The translations under genes were made by a program, and so were the position numbers. From Chryseobacterium paludis (GTDB taxonomy: Bacteria; Bacteroidota; Bacteroidia; Flavobacteriales; Weeksellaceae), in assembly GCF_025403485.1 (NCBI RefSeq), contig NZ_CP099966.1, forward strand, positions 2,108,001-2,172,000: DNA of 64,000 nucleotides, written 5' to 3'. Of this stretch, positions 15,997-24,370 are shown piece after piece (position 1 is the stretch's first letter; every line of letters starts with the position of its first letter). Below the pieces are notes generated by a model. It was given only the letters and a program-made list of their open reading frames with translations, had not been told where the DNA came from and made no database searches.

Positions 15997-17217
15997 TCAA
16001 TTGGTTACGATCATCTTTTTTGAATCTATGATCTTACCATTGGCAACAAGATTATAAATATAGGTTCCTGCTGTCAACGTACGTGCAGTAATACTGATTT
16101 GTTTTTCACCTTTTTTAATAGGAATAAGTTGCATTTGTCTCCCACTCAGATCATATATTCCTATCGCGGCATTTGTGTCACCTGCATTAAATCTGATCAC
16201 CGTTTCCTGATTAAACGGATTAGGAGCATTTTGTTCCAGAGAGTAAGATGTGGATGTATTCACCATAGATGGAGAAGTATTTTTATTATCACCCATAGCA
16301 TTCAGCTTTGCTTCTATTGCATCCATCTTAGCCTTCAGATCTTTAATTTCATTTTTCTGATCTTTTAATTCATTGATTAATAGTGGAATTATTTCAATAT
16401 AATTAAGTGCATAATTTCCTTTTTCATCTATAGTAACTAAGTTTGGAAATTCCTTTTCAACTTCTTGAGCAATAAGACCAAAATGCAGTTTAGTATCAGC
16501 TTTACCTTCACCTTCTTTTTTAGGTTTAAAAGTATAAGAGTATGTATTAAGGTTGAATAGATTACCCGGAATGTCTTTAAGAGGTTTAATATTATCCTTT
16601 AATCTTCTGTCGGAAGTTGAAATAAAAGACTGAGCTCTTGCCTCAAATGAAACCTGTAAACGTCCATCTACATAAAGTTCGTTATTTCCATTTCCCAAAA
16701 CAGTAACCCCTCCGGTTGGAGAACCATTACCCCCATTCAGGAAATTTAAATAAGCCACTCCCCTTATTGAGTTGATGATCGTTCCGTTACCAAAACTCGG
16801 ACTAGAGTACATGGCAATCCCTGAAGACCTTACATTACCTAAATTATCATTGTACATCATCCTGCTTTCATTTACGGTATTCGATAAAGACTGAAGCCCA
16901 AAAACGCCACCATAGCTCAACCAGTTGATTAATACTGGATTTACCGGAGGTATTATATTCGTAACCTGGTTGTAGACTTCTATGATATTAGGAACATTAG
17001 TTCCGTTAAACACTCTATATCCATGATTGATCTTTAATGCAGAAATAGTACTTCCTGAATTAATATCCAATCTCGCCGTAGGAGCTGTGTTACCTATTCC
17101 TACTGCACCACCAGTTGTAGTTGGTATAGCTGTACCTGTCCACACGTTCTGTGCAGAAACAGAAAAAGTTGCACCTAATACAAATAAAAGGCATAAAGAA
17201 GTTGTGATTTTTTTCAT
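15997..17217 (-). CDS. T9SS-exported protein with S74 intramolecular chaperone domain
   Basis: Order of parts: a signal peptide (residues 1-22, ending VSAQ); a Gly/Asn/Ser-rich region (about 23-195); a peptidase S74 domain from about 200 with the Ser202/Lys207 dyad in STSDRRLKDNI and the HFGLIAQEVEKEFPNLV core; a short coiled coil (about 285-310); and a C-terminal T9SS type A sorting domain (NAPNPFNQETVIRF through GTYIYNLVANGKII). S74 domains trimerise phage tail spikes and cut themselves off before the Ser. Here they sit on a secreted surface protein. Three phased TAAGTGT repeats lie upstream. Confidence 0.88.
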   Translation of the reverse strand: MKKITTSLCLLFVLGATFSVSAQNVWTGTAIPTTTGGAVGIGNTAPTARLDINSGSTISALKINHGYRVFNGTNVPNIIEVYNQVTNIIPPVNPVLINWLSYGGVFGLQSLSNTVNESRMMYNDNLGNVRSSGIAMYSSPSFGNGTIINSIRGVAYLNFLNGGNGSPTGGVTVLGNGNNELYVDGRLQVSFEARAQSFISTSDRRLKDNIKPLKDIPGNLFNLNTYSYTFKPKKEGEGKADTKLHFGLIAQEVEKEFPNLVTIDEKGNYALNYIEIIPLLINELKDQKNEIKDLKAKMDAIEAKLNAMGDNKNTSPSMVNTSTSYSLEQNAPNPFNQETVIRFNAGDTNAAIGIYDLSGRQMQLIPIKKGEKQISITARTLTAGTYIYNLVANGKIIDSKKMIVTN

Positions 17218-17299
17218 AGTATTAATTTTTAGTGATTGGATTTATCCATTTGTCAATAAAGATACTATCATGTCAAACTTTTCACATCCTTAAAAAAAG

Positions 17300-17347
17300 T
17301 AAGTGTGGCAATATTCTTAGTAAGTGTCACTATTTTATAATAAGTGT
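17300..17347 (-). promoter_or_regulatory. Three phased TAAGTGT direct repeats, likely activator sites
   Basis: TAAGTGT occurs at 17300-17306, 17321-17327 and 17341-17347, with periods of 21 and 20 bases, i.e. two DNA turns. A 7-of-8 -7 box for the S74 gene (TATCTTTA on the minus strand) is at 17264-17257, so the repeats lie about 45-100 bases before the expected transcription start. This is a typical position for a direct-repeat-binding activator. The regulator is unknown. Confidence 0.5.
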
Positions 17348-17375
17348 ATAATTCTGACTCGTTTAAAAATAAAAA

Positions 17376-17396
17376 AGTCCGGTAAGATACCGGACT
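17376..17396 (-). terminator. Intrinsic terminator of holB
   Basis: AGTCCGGTA (17376-17384) pairs with TACCGGACT (17388-17396) around AGA. On the minus strand a T-run follows (A-run at 17370-17376). It lies 55 bases after the holB stop. Confidence 0.8.
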
Positions 17397-17450
17397 CTTT
17401 ATTATGTAAATTGTTTTTGATATTATATACCTTTAACCACTGTGAAACTT

Positions 17451-18569
17451 CTATGTTGTTTTATGAATATACCTTGAAAGCTTGATCCCAAGGTCGGTCC
17501 ATATAATTTTAGGATTTCCGTTTCGGGTGAGATGCAGATCAGCAGTGCTTATTTCTTCCAAGATACTTTCAATATTTGCTCCACTGATAAATTTGGAAAA
17601 ACCTGTCCAATTGAAACCATTTGCATTAATTTTTTTATAAACCAGACTTTCCGATTGGTAATTTTGCAATAGAGCCAGCCTGAATATTTCAGAACAATAG
17701 TCTAAAAAGTTTTTTTGTTTCTCCCTATTCCATCCTGCAATTTCCCTTGCCCAAAGAATAATATTTTTAAGAAATTCAGGTTTCTTTTTTACCTGAAAAG
17801 CATCTCTCACCCACTGAATGAAAAGCCTTTCAAATTCTTCATTTTTATTCTCTGACTTTAAAAGCTTTATTGCATCATTAAGATTTCCTTGGGCTTCATG
17901 GACTATTTCTCTGGATTGATCATCTGAAACGGAAAAACTGTTCTTTAAATATGCTTCAATATCCGTATCATTAATCCGGGGAACTTCCACGATCTGCGTT
18001 CTGGAAAGTATGGTAGGTAAGATATCATTAGAACTTTCTGCCGTAAGGAGGATAATGGTTTTTGCAGGTGGTTCTTCTAAAAATTTCAAAAACTTATTGG
18101 ACGCTGCAATGTTCATTTTATCTGCCCTCCAGACAATTAGAATTTTAGTTCCACCTTCGAAACTCTTAAGAGAGAATTTCTGGTTTTGGTCATCTACTTC
18201 ATCTGCAGAAATAAAAAGCTGCTTATTCTCTGAATCTAAAAATGCCGTCCAGTCATCATAGCTTGCATAGGGTGATGCAAGGATCATTTCTCTGAAATCC
18301 TCAAACTTATTTTTACTTAATGAATTTTTATTATCCGTATAAACAGGGAAACTAAAGTGGAGATCCAGGTGATTTAAATGTTCAACTTTTGAAGCAGCAT
18401 GTTCATTTTCCCTTTGTAAGATATCTTTTGCATAAGCCAATACAAGTGGGAATGTCCCATATCCCTCTTTTCCGACAAAAAGTTGGGCGTGGCTTACTCT
18501 GTTTTCTTTAATACTGTCTTTAAGAAGTTTTTTCAGGCTCTCTTGACCGGCAATGTTCTCCCAATTCAT
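17451..18569 (-). CDS. holB: DNA polymerase III subunit delta prime
   Basis: The start MNWENIAGQESLKKLLKDSIKENRVSHAQLFVG is typical of clamp-loader delta prime. The P-loop position (GKEGYGTFPLVLAYA) lacks the GKT/S of ATP-binding gamma/tau, as expected for the non-hydrolysing delta prime. The SRC-like segment is present as LSRTQIVEVPRI. The length (372 aa) is normal for Bacteroidota. The protein is part of the complex that loads the sliding clamp on DNA. The start is preceded by TATCTTTG with a gap of four bases. Confidence 0.9.
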   Translation of the reverse strand: MNWENIAGQESLKKLLKDSIKENRVSHAQLFVGKEGYGTFPLVLAYAKDILQRENEHAASKVEHLNHLDLHFSFPVYTDNKNSLSKNKFEDFREMILASPYASYDDWTAFLDSENKQLFISADEVDDQNQKFSLKSFEGGTKILIVWRADKMNIAASNKFLKFLEEPPAKTIILLTAESSNDILPTILSRTQIVEVPRINDTDIEAYLKNSFSVSDDQSREIVHEAQGNLNDAIKLLKSENKNEEFERLFIQWVRDAFQVKKKPEFLKNIILWAREIAGWNREKQKNFLDYCSEIFRLALLQNYQSESLVYKKINANGFNWTGFSKFISGANIESILEEISTADLHLTRNGNPKIIWTDLGIKLSRYIHKTT

Positions 18570-18573
18570 GCTC

Positions 18574-18581
18574 CAAAGATA
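18574..18581 (-). promoter_or_regulatory. -7 box four bases before the holB start
   Basis: TATCTTTG on the minus strand is a perfect TAnnTTTG, separated by GAGC from the ATG at 18569. It predicts a leaderless or near-leaderless holB transcript. The nearest upstream TTG has a spacer of 13. Confidence 0.45.
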
Positions 18582-18712
18582 AAAAATCTTCTTTCAATTT
18601 CCGGAAATTTAATACACCGTATTTGTTAAAAAAATAATCTCCGGATATGATTTTTTAAAACAAAGGATGTAATTATAGTTAGCATCAATAATCAATTTAA
18701 AATAATTCATTT

Positions 18713-18752
18713 AATTAAATTGTATACAATTTAATTTTTAACAATACATTTG
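18713..18752 (+). promoter_or_regulatory. ohr promoter with perfect OhrR-type palindrome
   Basis: A perfect 24-base palindrome at 18713-18736 is centred on AAATTGTATACAATTT, which matches the well-known OhrR operator of Bacillus. It overlaps the -33 TTG (18720-18722). TACATTTG (18745-18752) is a perfect -7 box after a 22-base spacer. A repressor on this site would block polymerase. No OhrR/MarR gene is present in the window. Confidence 0.8.
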
Positions 18753-18786
18753 CTTAGCAATTAAACAAAAAAATAAATTCAACATT

Positions 18787-19215
18787 ATGAAAGTATTATA
18801 CAGTACAGTGGCTACAGCAACGGGAGGAAGAAATGGACATGTAAAAAGTGAAAACGGAGTTTTAGATCTTGAAGTAAGGATGCCAAAAGGCCTGGGTGGT
18901 GCTAACGAGGATTTTACAAATCCAGAAATGTTATTTGCAGCAGGGTATTCTGCGTGTTTTGACAGTGCTTTGAATTTGGTCATTAAACAAAGCAAAATAA
19001 AAACAGGCGAAACAAAGGTTACAGCCAAAGTAAGTCTTGGTCAATTGGAAAATGGTGGTTTTGGTCTTGCCGTAGATCTACATGCCAACATTCCTGAAGT
19101 ATCTTTGGAAGAAGCACAATCCCTGATTGAAAAAGCACATCAGGTTTGCCCTTATTCCAATGCAACAAGGGGAAATATCGAAGTAAAATTAAGTGTTACA
19201 AATACCGAATCCTAA
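18787..19215 (+). CDS. ohr: Organic hydroperoxide resistance protein (Ohr/OsmC family)
   Basis: This 142-aa protein carries the two redox cysteines, Cys57 (AAGYSACFDSAL) and Cys121 (QVCPYSNATRGN), plus the Ohr-type N-terminus (LYSTVATATGGRNGHVKSENG). The enzyme reduces organic hydroperoxides, normally using lipoylated proteins as electron source, in the cytosol. A perfect OhrR-type operator overlaps its promoter, so induction by organic peroxides is expected. An aldehyde dehydrogenase gene follows and could clear lipid-peroxidation aldehydes. Confidence 0.95.
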   Translation: MKVLYSTVATATGGRNGHVKSENGVLDLEVRMPKGLGGANEDFTNPEMLFAAGYSACFDSALNLVIKQSKIKTGETKVTAKVSLGQLENGGFGLAVDLHANIPEVSLEEAQSLIEKAHQVCPYSNATRGNIEVKLSVTNTES

Positions 19216-19319
19216 AATTAATCATAAAGCAATAATCTAAATATTAATTAAAAATCAATAATTTAGATAAAACTTTCAGCAACAATAAATAGGATCCAAT
19301 AATATTAACAAGAAAAAAA

Positions 19320-20639
19320 ATGACACCAGAACTAGACCAACACATCAGGAATGTATTTGAAAAACAAAAGGCATTTTTCAAGACGAACCAAACTAAAGAT
19401 ATTGAATTTAGAAAAGCGCAATTAAGCAAATTCCGTGACGTATTTCTAAGTCACACAGATACTTTATGTGAAGCTCTAGATATTGACTTGGGTAAGAGCA
19501 GAAAAGAGGCAGAATATGTAGAAATTCAAATTGTATCAAGCGAACTGGATTATCTGTTAGAGAACATTGATGAATGGGCAAAACCTACTTTTGTAGAATC
19601 AAAACCACACCCATCAGGTGGTGAGATCGTGAGCAAAATAATGTATGAACCTTACGGTGTTAATTATATTATCGGTCCTTTCAATTATCCTGTTCAGCTT
19701 ACTTTCAGCCCTTTGATTGGAGCATTGATCGCCGGAAATACGGCAATTATCAAACCCTCTGAAAATACACCTCACGTGGCTAAAGTAATTGAAGATATTG
19801 TAAACGAAGCTTTTGATGAATCATATGTAAAAGTGATCCAGGGAGCAATAGAAGAAAATACTTTATTATTAAGTCTTCCTTTTGATTATATATTCTTTAC
19901 CGGAAGTCCAAACGTCGGTAAGATTGTAATGAAAGCAGCAGCAGAACAACTGATCCCACTAACTCTGGAATTGGGGGGTAAATCACCAACTATTGTTCAT
20001 AAGGATGCTGATCTTGATAAAGCTGTGGCTAAGATTTCTTATGGAAAATGGATCAATTGTGGGCAAACCTGTGTAGCACCGGATTATATTTATATCCACG
20101 AATCCGTAAAAGATACATTTATCAGCAAGTTTACAGCCTATCTAAAGGCTACCTATCCTGATGGATCTCTGGGAAAAATAGGAAAGATTGTAAATCCAGG
20201 ACAAATCAAACATTTAGCCAGCTATTTGGAAGCAGCTCCTGACAAAGTAATTTATGGTGGCAGATATAATCTTGATAACCGTCATTTTGAAGCTACACTA
20301 ATGGATAATGTAACCTGGGATGATCAGGTGATGCAGCAGGAAATCTTTGGCCCGATATTACCCATTATGACATATACAGATATTAATGTTGTTTTGGAAG
20401 AGATCAATAGCCGTCCAAAACCTTTAGCGCTTTATGTCTTTTCGGAAAGTCAGGAATTTGCAGATGATGTTTTGAACAGAACAACAAGTGGTGATGCTGA
20501 AATCAATAGTGCTATTATTCATGTTGGTTCACATTTTCTACCTTTTGGTGGTGTTGGAACTTCCGGAATGGGAAAATATCATGGGAAATTTAGCTTTTAT
20601 GCCTTCAGCCATAGCAGATCTGTACTGCAGGTTAAATAA
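19320..20639 (+). CDS. Aldehyde dehydrogenase (NAD(P)-dependent, class 3-like)
   Basis: The catalytic Cys251 lies in NCGQTCVAPDYI and the general base Glu217 in LELGGKSP. Other landmarks are GPFNYPVQL, KPSENTP and FTGSPNVGK. The length (439 aa) and the short N-terminus fit class 3 / fatty-aldehyde dehydrogenases. It oxidises aldehydes to acids; the substrate is not known. It follows ohr by 104 bases and ends at its own terminator. It may be induced together with ohr, though a separate promoter cannot be excluded. Confidence 0.92.
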   Translation: MTPELDQHIRNVFEKQKAFFKTNQTKDIEFRKAQLSKFRDVFLSHTDTLCEALDIDLGKSRKEAEYVEIQIVSSELDYLLENIDEWAKPTFVESKPHPSGGEIVSKIMYEPYGVNYIIGPFNYPVQLTFSPLIGALIAGNTAIIKPSENTPHVAKVIEDIVNEAFDESYVKVIQGAIEENTLLLSLPFDYIFFTGSPNVGKIVMKAAAEQLIPLTLELGGKSPTIVHKDADLDKAVAKISYGKWINCGQTCVAPDYIYIHESVKDTFISKFTAYLKATYPDGSLGKIGKIVNPGQIKHLASYLEAAPDKVIYGGRYNLDNRHFEATLMDNVTWDDQVMQQEIFGPILPIMTYTDINVVLEEINSRPKPLALYVFSESQEFADDVLNRTTSGDAEINSAIIHVGSHFLPFGGVGTSGMGKYHGKFSFYAFSHSRSVLQVK

Positions 20640-20947
20640 AAAATCCTTTATTTCTATAAATAAAATAAGATGTAAAGAGACAGTTTTCAATGATGAAAGC
20701 GGTCTCTTTTTTTATCTTTTAATGAAAAAGAAAACTTATAATAAAACCCCAGCTAACCGTCTAAATCATTATGCTAGTGAAAGATGTACCTTTCAATTTA
20801 ATGAGTATATTTTATAATTACAAAAATAAGCAGCACTCCTTATATATTTAATTTTGTAATAAAAAATTCTGTTTAAGTTTAAAGATAATCTCCCTTAACA
20901 AACTTTAACCTCATGAAATTTTTACAATTCATTAATATTTAAGATAT
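20640..20947. other. Gene-poor 308-bp interval
   Basis: It holds the aldehyde dehydrogenase terminator (20674-20708) and candidate -7 boxes for the downstream barrel gene: TAATTTTG at 20849-20856, and GATATTTG at 20943-20950, which runs just past the interval. A 31-codon ORF at 20722-20817 begins MKKKTYNKTPANRL, but it has no recognisable promoter or family and I do not call it. Confidence 0.5.
20674..20708 (+). terminator. Intrinsic terminator after the aldehyde dehydrogenase gene
   Basis: AAAGAGAC (20674-20681) pairs with GTCTCTTT (20701-20708), followed by more T. The 19-base loop is large, so confidence is moderate. Confidence 0.65.
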
Positions 20948-22276
20948 TTGCGCATTATTTTAAAAATAAAGAATGAAAAAATCTTTGTACTATCATTCAT
21001 TTCTGTTGGGTATTTCCTTAATGCGCAGAGTTTAAGCAATTCACCATATGCAACTTACGGAATCGGAGATGTAAAATATGATAATACGATTGAAACAGCT
21101 TCTATGGGTGGCATTTCAACGGCTTTTATAAGTGATTTCACTAGTAATTTCAACTTTGCCAATCCAGCAAATAATACGAATTTCGAACTTACGAGTATTA
21201 AGCTTGAAGCAACCAACGAAAACAACTATTTCAAAACGAATTATAACAATACGAAGTCTACCAAACATTCTACGTATTTATCTAATATTTCATTAGCATT
21301 TCCTATCTCTTCGAGGGTTAAAATGGGATTATCCTATCAGCCTTACAGTTCAAAGAGCTATGATATTCAAAATATAGAGAAACGACCTGATGGTGGCATT
21401 TATCAGAATAATTTTAAAGGAACCGGAACTTTAAATACTGCTCAGGTTGCCGTATCATATAAAGTAAACAATGAGTTTGCCTTAGGTTTAAGAGCTAACT
21501 ATTATTTTGGAAACCTTTATGATACCAATGAATTTTCAAATCCATATCAGGTATCTAACCCAAATGCTCCTTATTCTGAGTTGATCAATGCTTATGAAAC
21601 CAAAAACAGCATTAAAAATTTCAACTTTACATTAGGGGGGAGCTATCAACACCTAAATACCCGTACTGATAAAAAACTGACAATTGGTGCAACTACTACT
21701 TTTGGTAACACTAGTAATATGACCACTGATTATAAAAACAGTACTTACTTCTATTCAGCTGTGGACACTAAGGCTTATGAAACAATCATTGAGCAGAAAA
21801 GCACAAGTTCTAAAAATCTCTTACCGATACAAGCATCATTTGGGGTAGGATATGGAAGTGAAAACCAATGGTTCGTATCTGGTCAGTTAGACTATAAAAA
21901 AGGTGAAAGTATTTCCTATTTTGGGAAAACAGTAGATTTCGATGATACATACAGAATATCTGCCGGAGGATGGTATTTACCTAACTATAATAACTTCAGA
22001 AACTATTTCTCCAGAGTGGTATACCGATATGGAGCTTTCTATGAAAGAGGAGGTTTAAAAATAGGCAGTAATAACATCAACAAGTTTGGAATTTCTGCAG
22101 GGGTAATGCTTCCATTCAAAACAAGTAGTATCACAAGAATGAGTGGACTTGAATTAGGTGTAGAAGTTGGTAAACGTGGAACTTTAGATAACAACCTGAT
22201 CAATCAGAATTTCATCAACCTAAGAGTAGGGTTCAATTTTGCTGACAAGTGGTTCAGAAAGAGTTTATACAACTAG
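20948..22276 (+). CDS. Outer-membrane beta-barrel protein (OmpP1/FadL-like), probable frameshift at the start
   Basis: Amphipathic strands run through the whole 430-residue mature protein (for example STYLSNISLAFPISSRVKMGLSYQPY). The C-terminal end NLRVGFNFADKWFRKSLYN is typical of an outer-membrane barrel. The in-frame start is a TTG at 20948. A normal ATG at 20973 is one frame off: its A6 run (20976-20981) with one more A would read MKKIFVLSFISVGYFLNAQ, a textbook signal peptide. So the true gene probably starts at 20973 with one base missing from the run. It precedes lptC directly. Confidence 0.75.
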   Translation: MRIILKIKNEKIFVLSFISVGYFLNAQSLSNSPYATYGIGDVKYDNTIETASMGGISTAFISDFTSNFNFANPANNTNFELTSIKLEATNENNYFKTNYNNTKSTKHSTYLSNISLAFPISSRVKMGLSYQPYSSKSYDIQNIEKRPDGGIYQNNFKGTGTLNTAQVAVSYKVNNEFALGLRANYYFGNLYDTNEFSNPYQVSNPNAPYSELINAYETKNSIKNFNFTLGGSYQHLNTRTDKKLTIGATTTFGNTSNMTTDYKNSTYFYSAVDTKAYETIIEQKSTSSKNLLPIQASFGVGYGSENQWFVSGQLDYKKGESISYFGKTVDFDDTYRISAGGWYLPNYNNFRNYFSRVVYRYGAFYERGGLKIGSNNINKFGISAGVMLPFKTSSITRMSGLELGVEVGKRGTLDNNLINQNFINLRVGFNFADKWFRKSLYN

Positions 22277-22277
22277 A

Positions 22278-22871
22278 ATGAAACTGTTTAAAAACTTATC
22301 ATATAAAAAAAATATAGCATGCCTTTTTAGTTGTGCTATATTTTTTATATTGATATCCTGTGAAGAAGACCTTACAAAACGAAATGGCAGTCAAAGTAAG
22401 AATTTTCCATCACAGATCATTAATAATGCCAATATCATACAGAGAGATTCAGGATTTGTTACTTTAAAAGCACTAGCTCCCATTATTGAAAAATATGAGC
22501 TTATAGACAGTCCTTATGTTGTTGCCAGAAAAGGGATCAACATTGAATTTTTTGATAAGAAAAAGCCAAAAGTCCCTGGAAAGATCACCGCCAAATATGC
22601 AAGAATTTTCGAATATAAAAAATTCTATGAAGCGAAAGGTGATGTAAGAATTACGACCAATGAGGGGCAGAGATTTGCCATGCAAAGCATTTATTGGGAT
22701 CAAAGAAAAAACCGCATTTACACCAAAGATACAGTATTTGTAACGATGGCAGATGGCTCTACACTTGTGGGAGCCAATGGAATGACCGCTAAAGACGATT
22801 TCTCTGAATATACTTTCTTCAACAATTCCGGAGATTTCAGTTCCAAACAACTATCCGAATCTAAAAAATAA
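22278..22871 (+). CDS. lptC: LPS export ABC transporter periplasmic protein LptC, lipoprotein form
   Basis: The ATG at 22278, two bases after the previous stop, is chosen; an earlier in-frame ATG lies inside the upstream gene. A lipoprotein signal ends LISC with Cys28. The remainder has the LptC/OstA-like repeated beta pattern (ITAKYARIFEYKKFYEAKGDVRITTNEGQRFAMQSIYWDQRKNRIYTKDTV). LptC takes lipopolysaccharide from LptBFG to LptA. In Bacteroidota it is often a lipoprotein, as here. The tight spacing suggests one transcript with the barrel gene and anmK. Confidence 0.85.
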   Translation: MKLFKNLSYKKNIACLFSCAIFFILISCEEDLTKRNGSQSKNFPSQIINNANIIQRDSGFVTLKALAPIIEKYELIDSPYVVARKGINIEFFDKKKPKVPGKITAKYARIFEYKKFYEAKGDVRITTNEGQRFAMQSIYWDQRKNRIYTKDTVFVTMADGSTLVGANGMTAKDDFSEYTFFNNSGDFSSKQLSESKK

Positions 22872-22878
22872 ATCTTTA

Positions 22879-23922
22879 ATGATTCTACGAGCGTTAGGTC
22901 TAATGTCAGGTACCAGTTTAGACGGATTAGACATTTGTTTTGTACAATTCGAAAAACAGGATCAATGGAGCTTTCAGATCTTGAAAGCTGAAACCATTCC
23001 TTATCCTAAAAACTGGGCGGATAAACTTAGAAATTCCATTTATCTCTCAGCTGAAGAATTACTGGAACTAAATGCCGAATATGGTTTTTATCTGGGAAAA
23101 TCAGTTCGTCGCTTCATTGATGCTTATCAATTAAAAAATATTGATATCATCTCCTCTCATGGTCATACTGTTTTTCATCAGCCTCAAAAAAAAATTACGC
23201 TGCAAATTGGAGATGGAAGGGCTATAAAACTTGAGACAGGCCTCCCTGTCATCTATGATTTCAGAACCCAGGATGTCTTAATGGGTGGAAATGGTGCGCC
23301 ACTCGTCCCTATTGGAGATGAACTACTCTTTTCTCACTATGATGCCTGTCTTAATTTGGGTGGGTTTTCAAATATCTCATTTAAATACAATAATAGACGA
23401 ATAGCATTTGATGTTGTACCCGTAAATATTGTACTCAATAAATTAGTTCAGGAATTTGGTAAAGACTATGATGAAAATGGTGATCTTGCAAGAACAGGAA
23501 CAATTAACGAAAAGTTACTTGACCGACTTGGTTCGCTTCATTTTTACAGACAGGGTCACCCAAAATCTTTGGGAATTGAATGGTGTAATGACCATATTTT
23601 CAACAGTTTTGAAAATATAAAGGCGATTGATCTTTTAGCAACCTTTACAGAACATATTGCCCAACAGATCTCAAATGTAATTAATGATAATGCCCTGAAG
23701 AACATTCTTTTTACTGGCGGTGGAACTTACAACACTTTTCTTATTGAAAAAATAAGAACGAAAACCAGCGCTGAGATTATTATCCCCGAAAAACAGATCA
23801 TTGATTACAAAGAAGCATTAATCTTTGCCTTAATGGGTGCTTTAAAGCTCACTAATGATATTAATATACTTTCCTCAGCTACTGGAAGCTATAGAGACCA
23901 CAGTTCTGGGATTATCGCATAA
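22879..23922 (+). CDS. anmK: Anhydro-N-acetylmuramic acid kinase
   Basis: GLMSGTSLDGLD (residues 7-18) is the family signature, with further motifs SSHGHTVFHQP, FRTQDVLMGGNGAPLVP and NLGGFSNIS. The length (347 aa) is close to the usual 370. The enzyme phosphorylates and opens 1,6-anhydro-MurNAc to MurNAc-6-phosphate during cell-wall recycling in the cytosol. It starts seven bases after lptC and ends at a bidirectional terminator. Confidence 0.94.
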   Translation: MILRALGLMSGTSLDGLDICFVQFEKQDQWSFQILKAETIPYPKNWADKLRNSIYLSAEELLELNAEYGFYLGKSVRRFIDAYQLKNIDIISSHGHTVFHQPQKKITLQIGDGRAIKLETGLPVIYDFRTQDVLMGGNGAPLVPIGDELLFSHYDACLNLGGFSNISFKYNNRRIAFDVVPVNIVLNKLVQEFGKDYDENGDLARTGTINEKLLDRLGSLHFYRQGHPKSLGIEWCNDHIFNSFENIKAIDLLATFTEHIAQQISNVINDNALKNILFTGGGTYNTFLIEKIRTKTSAEIIIPEKQIIDYKEALIFALMGALKLTNDINILSSATGSYRDHSSGIIA

Positions 23923-23925
23923 AAA

Positions 23926-23945
23926 AACCTTCATTTCTGAAGGTT
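23926..23945. terminator. Bidirectional intrinsic terminator
   Basis: AACCTTCA pairs with TGAAGGTT around TTTC, with a long A-run on the left. It lies between the convergent anmK and SRPBCC genes. Confidence 0.78.
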
Positions 23946-23951
23946 TAGTTA

Positions 23952-24341
23952 TTATTTATAAGCTTCTATTTTATCCGTTAATGCATTAATGAAATTCTGT
24001 AAAGGCTTCTCTACCATCATTTTTATAAATGGATTGAATTTACCTTCAAAAAGCATTTGTACTTCTGTCTGGTTTTCATTGAGAGGATTTAAAGTGGCTG
24101 TTAATGAAAAATCCAGACTTGAACTTGCCGATTTTAAAACAGCTTTTTCATCTGTAACTTCATCTATCTTTAAAGCTATTTCCGGCATTCCCTGCAATCC
24201 GAATTTAAATCCATCTTCTCTGCTTTCAAACTTTTGAAGTCCGTCCGGCATAAATTCTTTATAGTTGTCAGGTGTTTTTAGCAGTTCCGCCAACTCTTTA
24301 GATGATTTATTGACAATAATTTTTCGTCCTTCTAAATTCAT
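23952..24341 (-). CDS. SRPBCC (START-like) domain protein
   Basis: This 129-aa protein has the SRPBCC pattern: an N-terminal strand (RKIIVNKSSKELAELLKTPDNYKEFMP), a central beta sheet and the long C-terminal helix (PFIKMMVEKPLQNFINALTDKIEAY). Such domains bind hydrophobic ligands or act as polyketide-cyclase-like folds. No ligand or catalytic residues can be read off. It is divergent from the NUDIX gene with only 29 bases between starts, so the two share a promoter region. Confidence 0.8.
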   Translation of the reverse strand: MNLEGRKIIVNKSSKELAELLKTPDNYKEFMPDGLQKFESREDGFKFGLQGMPEIALKIDEVTDEKAVLKSASSSLDFSLTATLNPLNENQTEVQMLFEGKFNPFIKMMVEKPLQNFINALTDKIEAYK

Positions 24342-24370
24342 TTTTTATTTTTGTATTTAAATTCCTACAA

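Noticed and set aside
20722..20817. 31-codon ORF MKKKTYNKTPANRL
   Set aside because: It follows a terminator, has no promoter match or family resemblance, and is of a length expected by chance.
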